The notes under the pieces were generated by a model. It made no database searches. It was given only the letters and a program-made list of their open reading frames with translations, and was not told where the DNA came from. Positions 6,809-14,095 of a DNA stretch of 14,107 bases are shown here, piece by piece. A program made the position numbers and the translations under genes. The DNA lies in assembly GCA_004376785.1 (NCBI GenBank), contig SOIY01000134.1, forward strand, positions 1 through 14,107, given 5' to 3'. This DNA comes from Candidatus Stahliibacteriota bacterium (GTDB lineage Bacteria > Hydrothermota > Tepidihabitantia > SM23-42). Numbering within the stretch: position 1 is the first letter of the stretch; each line of letters begins with the position of its first letter.

Positions 6809-7876
6809 CTATGACTCCACTTCTTTATACCTCTTGAGGGCATTATAAAAAGCCTTCCAAAAGGGATCTACTCTTGGATGCTCCAACTTTTTCTCTTTGC
6901 CATTCTCAATCAAAAGCATGCCGAATTTTGAATCAATCAATTCTCCAACTATCGAGGCTTTGATATTATTATTTTTTAGAATTTCTACCAAGCTTTCAGC
7001 TTTCTTCTCACGGCAGGTTATGATTAAAGTTCCTTCGCTGATTGATTTATAGGGATCAATTTTAAAGAGGCTGCAAATATCATTAACACCTTCTTCAACT
7101 ACAATCTTCTCTTTTTCAATCCTTATTCCAACCTCTGCTGCTTGTGCAATCTCGAATACTCCTCCCCATATTCCACATTCTGTAGCATCGTGCATTGCCG
7201 AAACTCCTTCATCACGCACACCGGTTTTTACAGCGGTCATTGCATCATCTACCACTGACATCTTGTAAAATAATGGTTGTGCCTTTTGCACAAACTCTTC
7301 CCCAAATTCCTCTGTCAAAAATTTCGGAAACATCGTCGCAAAAATACCTGACGCTTCAATGGCTGGACCTTTTGTTATAATTATCTTGTCACGGATCCGG
7401 GCAAATTTGGGAGAAACGTATTTATCAAGATCACCGGTTGCAAGTACTGTAGCTCCGCCAACCATAGGGTAATGACAATTATCATATCGTCCAGTATGTC
7501 CACAAACAATTGCCATTCCCATCTTCTTGCATTCTTCATCAATCGTTTTCCATACAGTTGCTAATTCCGCTTCAGTCATTGACATGGGTAGATTTAAATC
7601 AATGGTAAGATATGTTGGAGCAAGTCCTGAAGTAACAACATCAGAAGCCAGAATATGAATGGCAAACCAGGCTGCCCGCTTGAATCCGTATTCAGGAACA
7701 ATAAAAACCGGATCACTCGTCATTGCCACTGCCTTATTTCCAATCTGTACAATTCCAACATCAACCCCGTGTTGAGGACCAACCAGAATCTCAGGTTTTT
7801 TCGCGCCAAGATGCGGATAGATTAACTCGTTAAAGACTTCCGCTGAAATTTTACCGATTTCTGGTAATTTTGCCAT
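6809..7876 (-). CDS. AIR synthase/HypE-SelD-like ATP-binding protein
   Basis: This 355-residue protein belongs to the PurM/HypE/SelD superfamily, whose members activate substrates by ATP-dependent phosphorylation. The N-terminal half has ILVGPQHGVDVGIV (30-43), the conserved TSDPVF (53-58), FAIHILASDVVTSGLAPTYL (71-90), and GHTG (126-129) followed by VGGATVLA. The C-terminal AIRS-C domain contains MHDATECGIWGGVFEIA (228-244). The start at 7876 has AAGGAGG directly upstream; an in-frame start at 7918 has none. It lacks the C-terminal Pro-Arg-x-Cys tail that HypE needs for nickel-iron hydrogenase maturation and the SelD catalytic N-terminal Cys/Sec motif, so it is neither in the strict sense. 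Its place between an Rrf2 gene and a cysteine desulfurase stub suggests a role in sulfur or cofactor handling. Confidence 0.8.
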   Translation of the reverse strand: MAKLPEIGKISAEVFNELIYPHLGAKKPEILVGPQHGVDVGIVQIGNKAVAMTSDPVFIVPEYGFKRAAWFAIHILASDVVTSGLAPTYLTIDLNLPMSMTEAELATVWKTIDEECKKMGMAIVCGHTGRYDNCHYPMVGGATVLATGDLDKYVSPKFARIRDKIIITKGPAIEASGIFATMFPKFLTEEFGEEFVQKAQPLFYKMSVVDDAMTAVKTGVRDEGVSAMHDATECGIWGGVFEIAQAAEVGIRIEKEKIVVEEGVNDICSLFKIDPYKSISEGTLIITCREKKAESLVEILKNNNIKASIVGELIDSKFGMLLIENGKEKKLEHPRVDPFWKAFYNALKRYKEVES

Positions 7877-8001
7877 TTCGCCTCCTTGTATAATAATAAG
7901 AACACAACATACGTACAATTTAGTGTTGAATCTAAACCGGCTGACAGTAATTCTTGTAGGATGTTTACTATCCAGTATGGTAAAGCGATTGCCTTAGCCA
8001 T
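7822..8001 (-). CDS. Possible small coupled ORF between Rrf2 and AIRS-like genes
   Basis: A 59-codon frame begins with an ATG that shares one base with the Rrf2 stop (TAATG) and has GGAAG upstream. It reads MAKAIALPYWIVNILQELLS at the start, has no recognisable family, and runs out of frame 55 nt into the AIR synthase-like gene. The first 40 codons look plausible as protein. The overlap with a well-supported gene and the lack of homology make this doubtful. It may be a decayed gene start. Confidence 0.2.
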   Translation of the reverse strand: MAKAIALPYWIVNILQELLSAGLDSTLNCTYVVFLLLYKEAKWQNYQKSVKFQRKSLTS

Positions 8002-8420
8002 TAAAAGTACTTCCTTTCTTTACATAAATCACTTAGGGTGTGTGTATCAAAAAATGTATCAATGATTTTATTTAACTTCTTCCAATAAGGACGGGTTGGA
8101 CATCGATTGATTCTTGAACAATGCTTATATTTCTTTTTATCTACACAAAATACTGGAGCTTTAGATTCACCCACTGCTTTCATTATATCGCCGATTTTAA
8201 TTGAGTCTGGGGCACGGCTTATAAAATAACCACCACCCGGTCCCTTTTTGCTCTTAATTAATTTGGCTTGCCGAAGTTTTAGAAAAATTTGTTCAAGATA
8301 TTTCAGTTTCACACTCTGGCGTTTGGCAATCTCTATCAGCGGGATGGCTTTACCTTTAGGTTGATTCGCTAAATCAACCAGTGCCCTAACAGCATATCTG
8401 GTTTTGGTTGTTATCTTCAT
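8001..8420 (-). CDS. Rrf2-family transcriptional regulator, IscR-like
   Basis: This 139-residue repressor of the Rrf2 family has the winged helix at the N-terminus: MKITTKTRYAVRALVDLA, then YLEQIFLKLRQAKLIKSKKG and PGGGYFISR, all family signatures. Three cysteines, C92, C101 and C107, sit where IscR and relatives hold a [2Fe-2S] cluster, although the first gap is longer than in E. coli IscR. It is therefore likely to sense Fe-S status, redox state or a related signal. The N-terminal sequence fixes the start at 8420 despite the lack of a ribosome binding site. A promoter with an overlapping palindrome sits immediately upstream, indicating autoregulation. The AIRS-like gene and cysteine desulfurase stub downstream may be in its regulon. 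Confidence 0.9.
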   Translation of the reverse strand: MKITTKTRYAVRALVDLANQPKGKAIPLIEIAKRQSVKLKYLEQIFLKLRQAKLIKSKKGPGGGYFISRAPDSIKIGDIMKAVGESKAPVFCVDKKKYKHCSRINRCPTRPYWKKLNKIIDTFFDTHTLSDLCKERKYF

Positions 8421-8425
8421 ATAAT

Positions 8426-8454
8426 ATTCTACTAAAAAAGTAGGGTATTGTCAA
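8426..8454 (-). promoter_or_regulatory. Promoter of the Rrf2 gene, apparently leaderless
   Basis: On the minus strand, TTGACA (8454-8449) and TAGAAT (8431-8426) are separated by 17 bp. Only five nucleotides lie between the -10 element and the ATG, so transcription should begin at or next to the A of the start codon. No Shine-Dalgarno sequence is present, which fits a leaderless message. The -35 sits just past the stop of the activator gene. Confidence 0.75.
8429..8443. promoter_or_regulatory. Palindromic operator, probably bound by the Rrf2 protein
   Basis: CTACT-AAAAA-AGTAG is a perfect inverted repeat (5-bp arms, 5-nt spacer) lying between the -35 and -10 elements and overlapping the -10. 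Rrf2 proteins commonly repress their own promoters through such short dyads. Binding here would block RNA polymerase. Confidence 0.6.
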
Positions 8455-8457
8455 GAC

Positions 8458-9180
8458 CTAAATTGAAAGCGCAGCACCGAGAGCGCCAATGAATTGTGGA
8501 ATATCTGGGATTATAAGATCACCAAATATGCGCTTCATCGATTTTACAAGACCAGGATTGAGTGCGCCGCCGCCACAGAATAATATTGGTTCTTCAATTC
8601 CTATCTGAGCACCCAATCCTGTAATCCTCCGAACTAATGCATCACATACACCGGCTACAATATCTTCAAGCCTTTTACCTTCACTAACCAGGCTCAGTAT
8701 CTCGGTTTCAGCCATGACCACACAGAGCGAGTCAATCATTTCAGGCTTGTTAGAATTCAATGCGAAATTTCCAAATTCCTCGAGCCTAAGCCCCAGAGCC
8801 TGGGCAATCTTTTCTACAAAATTTCCTGTTCCGGCAGCACATCGATCATTCATAATAAACCGATCGACCTTACCATCACGGATTTTAATAATCTTACTAT
8901 CCTGACCCCCGAGATCAATAATGGAGTTGATTGAAGAATTAACATATGTAGCACCTCGAGCAAAAGCAGTAATCTCAGTAATGATAACATCGGCGTCGGT
9001 CACCAATTCTCGACCATAGCCAGTAGCAGCAATTCGATCGAAACCTGTGAGCTGGCTTGTTATTTCTTCAATAGCTTGTCTTGGTTTAAAGAATGTCTTG
9101 ATAACTATTTTATTTTTTATACTGCCATCAAATAAAACACCTTTAGTATAGCACGACCCTATGTCTATTCCCAATACCAC
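8458..9180 (-). CDS. HgdC/BadF-type ATPase activator ([4Fe-4S] archerase)
   Basis: This 240-residue member of the acetate/sugar kinase-Hsp70-actin fold activates 2-hydroxyacyl-CoA dehydratases and benzoyl-CoA reductases by ATP-driven single-electron transfer. It shows the phosphate motif GIDIGSCYTKGVLFDG (4-19), IIDLGGQDSKIIKI (87-100), and the two cysteines that hold the cluster bridging the homodimer: C114 in NDRCAAGTGNF and C153 in SLCVVMAETEI. FCGGGALNPG (201-210) is the adenosine motif. The start is GTG at 9180 inside the end of the preceding gene, with AAAGGAGG just upstream; TTG at 9174 would be better spaced and remains possible. It closes the six-gene cluster, after the MtaA-like gene. 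Its partners should be the two HgdB-like proteins of the same cluster. Confidence 0.92.
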   Translation of the reverse strand: MVLGIDIGSCYTKGVLFDGSIKNKIVIKTFFKPRQAIEEITSQLTGFDRIAATGYGRELVTDADVIITEITAFARGATYVNSSINSIIDLGGQDSKIIKIRDGKVDRFIMNDRCAAGTGNFVEKIAQALGLRLEEFGNFALNSNKPEMIDSLCVVMAETEILSLVSEGKRLEDIVAGVCDALVRRITGLGAQIGIEEPILFCGGGALNPGLVKSMKRIFGDLIIPDIPQFIGALGAALSI

Positions 9181-10196
9181 CCGACCTCCTTTGCAGCGTT
9201 AATGAATGTCCTTACATTCTCAGGCGGTGTTTTTATTGGGACTTCGCAACCAGTTGAAGCGATATAACCTTTTTTCGATTTAATACCCCTTTTGACCATA
9301 TTTTTCACTTCCTCCATAATTTCTTCAGGAGATGAAAATGCAATCTTTGAGGTATCAAAATTCCCGATTATGCGCATTCTTTTTGACAATTTTTCTATTG
9401 CCAATGAAAGGTCAACTTGATCAAGGCTGACAAGGTCAGCCCCGGTTTCTAATAAGAGATCAAGAATCGGCTCTGTGTTGCCACAGATATGGAGGATAAT
9501 ATCGAGGTCATAGCGATGAAGAAAGTCGATGAGTGCGCGTTCATAGGGGAGAGCGAAATTTTTATAAGCCTTTGGGCTAACAACACTGGACGATGCCAAT
9601 GGATCAACGATTATTGGCAGCGCACCAGCATCAATGATATCATAGCAGAATTCAATCGCTGCTTGAAGAGACTTTTCCATAATTTTTTTGATATGGTCAG
9701 GATCTCTGATTGTCTGTATGAGAAATGTCTTGGGATCAGATAACATCATTCCAGTAGTAAAGGGCGCCGGAACATAAGCGAGGATCGGAACTTTATCACC
9801 AAGCGATTGGTATGCATATCCGATTGCCTCAAGATAGACAGGTAATCTTTTATCGCGTTTAGGCACAGGGATTTTTATGTCTTCGATATTCTTTTTTGTT
9901 AATGCCGGCCTTTTAATTACGGGCAGGTCATCATCTGGATAATCAAAATCAGAACCCATTGCTTCAGCAATAATTCCTACTTCAGAGAAGATCGAAATCG
10001 CATCATGACCATATTCTTCAATCGCTGCAATCTGCGCCCTTGCCATTGCTTCGCCATTAGTGTAATACTTTTTTAATTTCATACGGGCAATTTCTGCAGC
10101 GTGAGATGTGACAAGAGGAATAATATTACACCTGTCTGGTTTCTCGTCAATAACAAGTAGTCCAAATCTCTCTCTTGGAGTTAACGTCTCGCGCAT
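9165..10196 (-). CDS. Uroporphyrinogen decarboxylase/MtaA-type methylcobamide methyltransferase
   Basis: This 343-residue TIM-barrel protein belongs to the UroD superfamily. It keeps the zinc site of the MtaA/MtbA/CmuA methyltransferases, H236-x-C238 in LHICGNTEPIL and C317 in STGCEVP, which activates a thiol acceptor for a methyl group from a corrinoid protein. YVPAPFTTGMML (141-152) and the NFDTSKIAFSSPEEI stretch (279-293) are also family-like. True uroporphyrinogen decarboxylase lacks this zinc triad. The gene overlaps the preceding gene by 16 nt, with GGAG before its ATG, and overlaps the activator by 16 nt, so translation is probably coupled. The corrinoid protein at 12582-13214 is its obvious partner. 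The methyl acceptor (coenzyme M, homocysteine, tetrahydrofolate or other) cannot be told from sequence. Confidence 0.88.
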   Translation of the reverse strand: MRETLTPRERFGLLVIDEKPDRCNIIPLVTSHAAEIARMKLKKYYTNGEAMARAQIAAIEEYGHDAISIFSEVGIIAEAMGSDFDYPDDDLPVIKRPALTKKNIEDIKIPVPKRDKRLPVYLEAIGYAYQSLGDKVPILAYVPAPFTTGMMLSDPKTFLIQTIRDPDHIKKIMEKSLQAAIEFCYDIIDAGALPIIVDPLASSSVVSPKAYKNFALPYERALIDFLHRYDLDIILHICGNTEPILDLLLETGADLVSLDQVDLSLAIEKLSKRMRIIGNFDTSKIAFSSPEEIMEEVKNMVKRGIKSKKGYIASTGCEVPIKTPPENVRTFINAAKEVGWYWE

Positions 10197-11584
10197 CTTA
10201 TCGTCTCCACAAATGCAGCGATTCTCGATTTTAATTGTTCAGTAATACCAAAGGGTGCCGGGACATCGATTGAGAGTACTGGAACCTTGCTGAGCATCTG
10301 CTGGATGAGCCTTGTCTCCATTGCACAATGAGAACAACCCAGCATATTGGTAATCAATACACCTAAGATTCTTCCATGCTCAACGCCTTCAATTATTCTC
10401 CTTACCCTTTGTTCAGTTGAGCCAATCAAAGAGGCATTCAAGAATGACCTTGCTAAGGCTTGGAATGGCTCAATATCTTCTTCAATCTCCACAAGCGCCT
10501 GGTTAATAACATATTCAGTCGCCACGATCCGGCAGCCCAGGTCTTCAACAAGATTAAGAAGATATGGATCAGGTGACGGAGTCACCCAGGCAATAGGTAG
10601 TGCATCAGGATTGAGTACACCTTCTCCCTTTTGAACGCGTTCACTTATCGTCTCATATACCATCTCAATAATGTCAGTCCACTCGTCAAAATCAGCATAT
10701 CCATAAAGATTTCCAAATTCGATAACCATCAATTCAAGTCCTGGGAAAGGTGCTAATTCAGCTTCATACGATAATTTTTTTATATTTTCAACCAATTTCC
10801 TGAGACGATTAGCATTTTTGATACTCTTTGCGAGATAATTACGGTTGTTTATATCGGTGAATTCGACCATATTCTGCCATACCTTTTCATATTCACTCAT
10901 GAGATATGTTTCAAAGCGCTTGGGATAATCTATTCCCCACTTCGTATGCTCATAATCATCAGCAACAAAATAACTTCTTGATTTCCTTCGAAATGGGATT
11001 TCTATCCAGATGGGATTATATCCTAAGCCCTCGATAAGCTGCATAATACAGGAATAATCATCACAGGATGCACCAGTTGAGGCAAATATTAAATCAGGCT
11101 TTGGGAAATACGCCTTTTTATAGAATGCAGCGAGTGCAGCCCTTGAAAAACAAGCTGGTTCAGGTGCACCAAGTTTTGTTGCCATATCAAGAAGTATGAA
11201 TGATTCGTTAAAAAAAGGTGTCCACCAGATACATTCAGGATAAAAAGGAATACAGTCTGGAAACGACATAACAATTACCGGTATTGTCCCAAGATCACCC
11301 ATTGTGGCGATAACCTTTTTACCGACCTGTTTTGCTCTGAAAAGCCTTTCTGATTCATTGAAGACAAATCCCCATAGTCTAAGTGCAGCAAACGAATTAT
11401 CAAATTTTAACCGCTTCAATTGTCTTGCACCATATACCATAAAGGTTGCCAATGGCGACAAATAGATTCCCCAGTCTTGATTTCCGTAATATTTGTATTT
11501 TTTAATTATTTGATCACTAATTTTTCTAAACTGGTGACTCCACTCGGTCAGGTTAATTTTTTTAGGTTTCAGATCTTCGAACAT
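10181..11584 (-). CDS. 2-hydroxyacyl-CoA dehydratase-type subunit, large (HgdA/B-like)
   Basis: This 467-residue protein has the HGD-D fold of dehydratase and benzoyl-CoA reductase subunits, which hold a [4Fe-4S] cluster receiving electrons from the HgdC-type ATPase. Family-like parts are the segment around PVIVMSFPDCIPFYPE (102-117), PACFSRAALAAFYKK (143-157), PKPDLIFASTGASCDDYSC (161-179), and GCSHCAMETRLIQQML (416-431) in the C-terminal region. Cysteines C145 and C174 fall where cluster ligands are expected. The usual third ligand region reads ATEYVI without Cys, so the cluster site may be altered. The ATG at 11584 has AGGGA upstream and overlaps the smaller subunit by 16 nt. The two proteins probably form a heterodimer. 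The substrate is unknown, and no CoA-transferase is nearby. Confidence 0.85.
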   Translation of the reverse strand: MFEDLKPKKINLTEWSHQFRKISDQIIKKYKYYGNQDWGIYLSPLATFMVYGARQLKRLKFDNSFAALRLWGFVFNESERLFRAKQVGKKVIATMGDLGTIPVIVMSFPDCIPFYPECIWWTPFFNESFILLDMATKLGAPEPACFSRAALAAFYKKAYFPKPDLIFASTGASCDDYSCIMQLIEGLGYNPIWIEIPFRRKSRSYFVADDYEHTKWGIDYPKRFETYLMSEYEKVWQNMVEFTDINNRNYLAKSIKNANRLRKLVENIKKLSYEAELAPFPGLELMVIEFGNLYGYADFDEWTDIIEMVYETISERVQKGEGVLNPDALPIAWVTPSPDPYLLNLVEDLGCRIVATEYVINQALVEIEEDIEPFQALARSFLNASLIGSTEQRVRRIIEGVEHGRILGVLITNMLGCSHCAMETRLIQQMLSKVPVLSIDVPAPFGITEQLKSRIAAFVETIRCARR

Positions 11585-12549
11585 AACATTTCCCTGAAAG
11601 CGCTAATTCTTGTCTTTATTTGACTAAGGTTCTGAAAAGAAAAATCACTCCTTATTCTTAGTATGGGAAACCCGAATCTACTTTCCATTCTTTTCAATTC
11701 AAATTCATAACTGTCACAATAATCCAGAGTCCAGGCAACGATGCCGTCGCATGCATATTTTTTTAGTTGACTGCTGGTCCACTCATAAAATTTATGATTT
11801 GGCCTTTTAAAAATACAGGGTGGCTGGTTATAATAAGCATGCTTAATACCATTTAAATTTTTATCTTTTATCTCAATATTCAAGAAACGGGATATACCGC
11901 AGTTAAAATCACCAACAATCCGTAATTCCTGTTCCAGCAACTCGAGGATTTGATTAGCCCCATACGTAATGGCACTTCCAATCAGATATACCCTTGGATT
12001 GACAGAATGGTTCTCAGTAATGTTGATTTGAGCATCTACATCACCTTTATAATAATTTATTGCTGCTTTATGAAAATCTGAAGTTGAAATTAGAGAAGGG
12101 TTTGCTGCTCTTTTTTTATTAAGAGTTCGATACTGCTCTCGGACATTTTCCCACCTTTCTATCTCAAGTCTGAGTAAATCGTCATTTAACTTTCTGTTTG
12201 ACAGGTGTTCGAGTTCTTTAACCAGCCAATCAATTTCATCGTTGAAAATTTTTGGATTGTCAGTTCGGGGATTATTCAGGACATAGACTGGTATATCGGT
12301 CAATTCATCGACTATATCAAACATTCTTCTTGCCATATCACAACCAGTAGAACCAACCAGTGCAGTAAACTTATCCTGGTTCTTAACTATATAAGCAATG
12401 TTCGATTTCACAAGTGGGCAGGCATCAATTCTGAGTAATCTCTCACCGTCTTTTGATAATCCAATATCGCCATGAAGCAGACGGTATGGTTTCAAACCGG
12501 TAGCCGCAAGTAATTCGACCGGGATATAAGAACAGGTATAGCCGATCAA
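11569..12549 (-). CDS. 2-hydroxyacyl-CoA dehydratase-type subunit, small (HgdB-like)
   Basis: This 326-residue HGD-D-family protein begins with GYTCSYIPVELLAATGLKPY (residues 3-22), a hallmark of HgdB, BcrC and related proteins. Likely [4Fe-4S] ligands are C44 in DACPLVKSNI, C70 in STGCDMARR and C278 in LDYCDSYEFE, matching the spacing logic of the family. The start is TTG at 12549: an in-frame stop lies 18 nt upstream, and no ATG fits the conserved N-terminus. The gene begins 32 nt after the corrinoid protein gene and overlaps the large subunit by 16 nt. At 326 residues it is shorter than many HgdB proteins (about 370-380). Its role in a CoA-type dehydration is doubtful because the cluster contains no acyl-CoA enzymes. 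Confidence 0.87.
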   Translation of the reverse strand: MIGYTCSYIPVELLAATGLKPYRLLHGDIGLSKDGERLLRIDACPLVKSNIAYIVKNQDKFTALVGSTGCDMARRMFDIVDELTDIPVYVLNNPRTDNPKIFNDEIDWLVKELEHLSNRKLNDDLLRLEIERWENVREQYRTLNKKRAANPSLISTSDFHKAAINYYKGDVDAQINITENHSVNPRVYLIGSAITYGANQILELLEQELRIVGDFNCGISRFLNIEIKDKNLNGIKHAYYNQPPCIFKRPNHKFYEWTSSQLKKYACDGIVAWTLDYCDSYEFELKRMESRFGFPILRIRSDFSFQNLSQIKTRISAFREMLCSKI

Positions 12550-12581
12550 TTCTATCTCATGATTTTAAGAAGTGGCTCTTT

Positions 12582-13214
12582 TTACGCACCAGTGATTTTT
12601 TCTATCAATCTCACTGCGTCAGCAGCGTCTTTACCATAGGCATCAGCCTTGATCTTCTTAGCAAAATCTTGGTTAACCGGTGCACCACCAATAATTACCT
12701 TGATATTGCTGCGTAATTTTCTCTGTTCTAAACCTTTGATAATATCATTCATCCGCATCATAGTCGTGGTCAACAAACTTGAGAGGGCAAGTACATTCGG
12801 TTTTTCTCTGGCTACTGTATTAATAAACTTTTCAGTTGCAACATCCTTACCAAGATCAATGATATCGTATCCTGATGCTTCAACCAGCACCTTCACAATA
12901 TTTTTACCGATGTCATGGATATCCCCTCCAACAACACCAATTACAATCTTTGCTTTCTTCTTTAGGATCTGTGACTTAATCAGAGGACTTATCATATTGA
13001 ATCCAGAATAAAATGCTTCAGAAGCAAGCAAAACTTCAGGCACAAAGTATTCCTTACGTGTAAAAAGATTACCAACCTCTTTAATACCTGCAATCAATCC
13101 CTTCTCCAGAATCTCCTGGGGATCAATATTTTTTTTGAGAGCATTGGCAACAAGCTCCTTTGTATCTCTATCATTAAGTTCTATAATTGCCTCTTTTATT
13201 TTATCAAGATCCAA
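12582..13214 (-). CDS. Corrinoid-binding methyltransferase protein (MtaC/MtbC/MttC-like)
   Basis: This 210-residue protein carries a methyl group on cobalamin between two methyltransferases. Residues 1-85 are the helical cap (B12-binding 2) domain. Residues 88-207 form the Rossmann-type B12 domain with the cobalt-ligating signature D98-x-H100-x-x-G103 in GGDIHDIGKNIVKVLVEASG (97-116), SLLTTTM (146-152) and the GGAPVNQDFA loop (176-185). H100 should be the lower axial ligand. The start is TTG at 13214 behind GAGGAG, nine nucleotides after the restored end of the upstream methyltransferase (see the frameshift finding). The adjacent MtaA-like protein is a likely partner. A dedicated substrate methyltransferase (MttB, MtaB or MtmB type) and a RamA-type reactivator are not in the window. 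Confidence 0.93.
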   Translation of the reverse strand: MDLDKIKEAIIELNDRDTKELVANALKKNIDPQEILEKGLIAGIKEVGNLFTRKEYFVPEVLLASEAFYSGFNMISPLIKSQILKKKAKIVIGVVGGDIHDIGKNIVKVLVEASGYDIIDLGKDVATEKFINTVAREKPNVLALSSLLTTTMMRMNDIIKGLEQRKLRSNIKVIIGGAPVNQDFAKKIKADAYGKDAADAVRLIEKITGA

Positions 13215-13300
13215 TAGATCTCCTCAACAGTAATGATATTTATTCACGTGCTGAACACCATAGTAGGGATTTCCTTCTTGATCAATGATTCTCTTGTTCT

Positions 13301-14095
13301 CTACATCTTCTGACCTATAAAAAGGCCCCTGCCAACCTTGTGTTCGTGCGCAGCCTTACGCCAGATTGTGACGAGATTAGAAGCGAAATCAAACAGGTCT
13401 TGTCCAAAATCCTTAAGAATGGCAGGCTTTAATTCAACGTGAACCTTGTCATAATACTGATCAAAGCACTTTGCATACTCCTCAGTTTGGTCCAGTGCTT
13501 CGAGTACTTTGAATCCATTTTTCTTGAGCAATTCCTGATACCCATCAAAAGTTTCCATATATGGGAAGGACATTGAATCATACAGCGGATCAAGTTCCTG
13601 CTGGGTAATTTCGCCGGTAATTATCCAATCAGTAAAAGCAATCTTACCGTCAGGTTTTAATACACGATAGGCTTCCAGAATGAGTCGATTTTTATCAGTG
13701 ACATAACACCATGCTTCCTGACCCCACACAACATCGAACTCCTCTTTGTGGTATGGGATATCAAGGGCATTGCCAAGGACATATTCGATCTTATCTTCTA
13801 AGCCAGCCTTCTTAGTCCGCTCGACCGCCTTCTCATACATGGTCTTTGCAGCATCAATACCAACAATTTTGACACCATATTTCTTTACTAAATGTCGAGC
13901 CGGTGCTCCAAGCGCACTACAGATATCGAGAATAAGCATATCTTTTTTTAATCCTACTTTTTGGGCAAGAAAGTCCGTTGTCTCTGGCCCACCAGAGTGA
14001 ATTTGCTCGCCCATTACTGCTTCCCAGAGCAGTCCACCTGGACCATCATAAACATCCTGCACATCCTTTATTGTGTAGTCTTTTATGTATCTCAT
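13301..14095 (-). CDS. Sarcosine/dimethylglycine-type class I methyltransferase, probably frameshifted at its C-terminus
   Basis: This 264-residue methyltransferase resembles sarcosine/dimethylglycine N-methyltransferases and UbiE-like enzymes: YDGPGGLLWEAVMGEQIHSG (16-35), the acidic residue in IVGIDAAKTM (77-86), WGQEAWCYV (124-132) and VLKPDGKIAFTDW (145-157). The SAM motif I is unusual, LDICSALGAPAR in place of LDxGxGxGG, so SAM binding needs proof. A perfect ribosome binding site, AAGGAGGTAAAT, precedes the ATG. Translation stops at 13301, but a -1 shift in the T5 run at 13319-13323 opens a coding-like tail to a TGA at 13224-13226. The repaired protein would have 290 residues and end nine nucleotides before the corrinoid gene. 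The gene heads the visible cluster, whose 5' end may lie outside the window. Confidence 0.82.
   Translation of the reverse strand: MRYIKDYTIKDVQDVYDGPGGLLWEAVMGEQIHSGGPETTDFLAQKVGLKKDMLILDICSALGAPARHLVKKYGVKIVGIDAAKTMYEKAVERTKKAGLEDKIEYVLGNALDIPYHKEEFDVVWGQEAWCYVTDKNRLILEAYRVLKPDGKIAFTDWIITGEITQQELDPLYDSMSFPYMETFDGYQELLKKNGFKVLEALDQTEEYAKCFDQYYDKVHVELKPAILKDFGQDLFDFASNLVTIWRKAAHEHKVGRGLFIGQKM

Noticed and set aside
9165..10196. Annotation as uroporphyrinogen decarboxylase for haem synthesis.
   Set aside because: The His-x-Cys and later Cys zinc triad, and the corrinoid protein in the same cluster, indicate the MtaA/CmuA methyltransferase branch.
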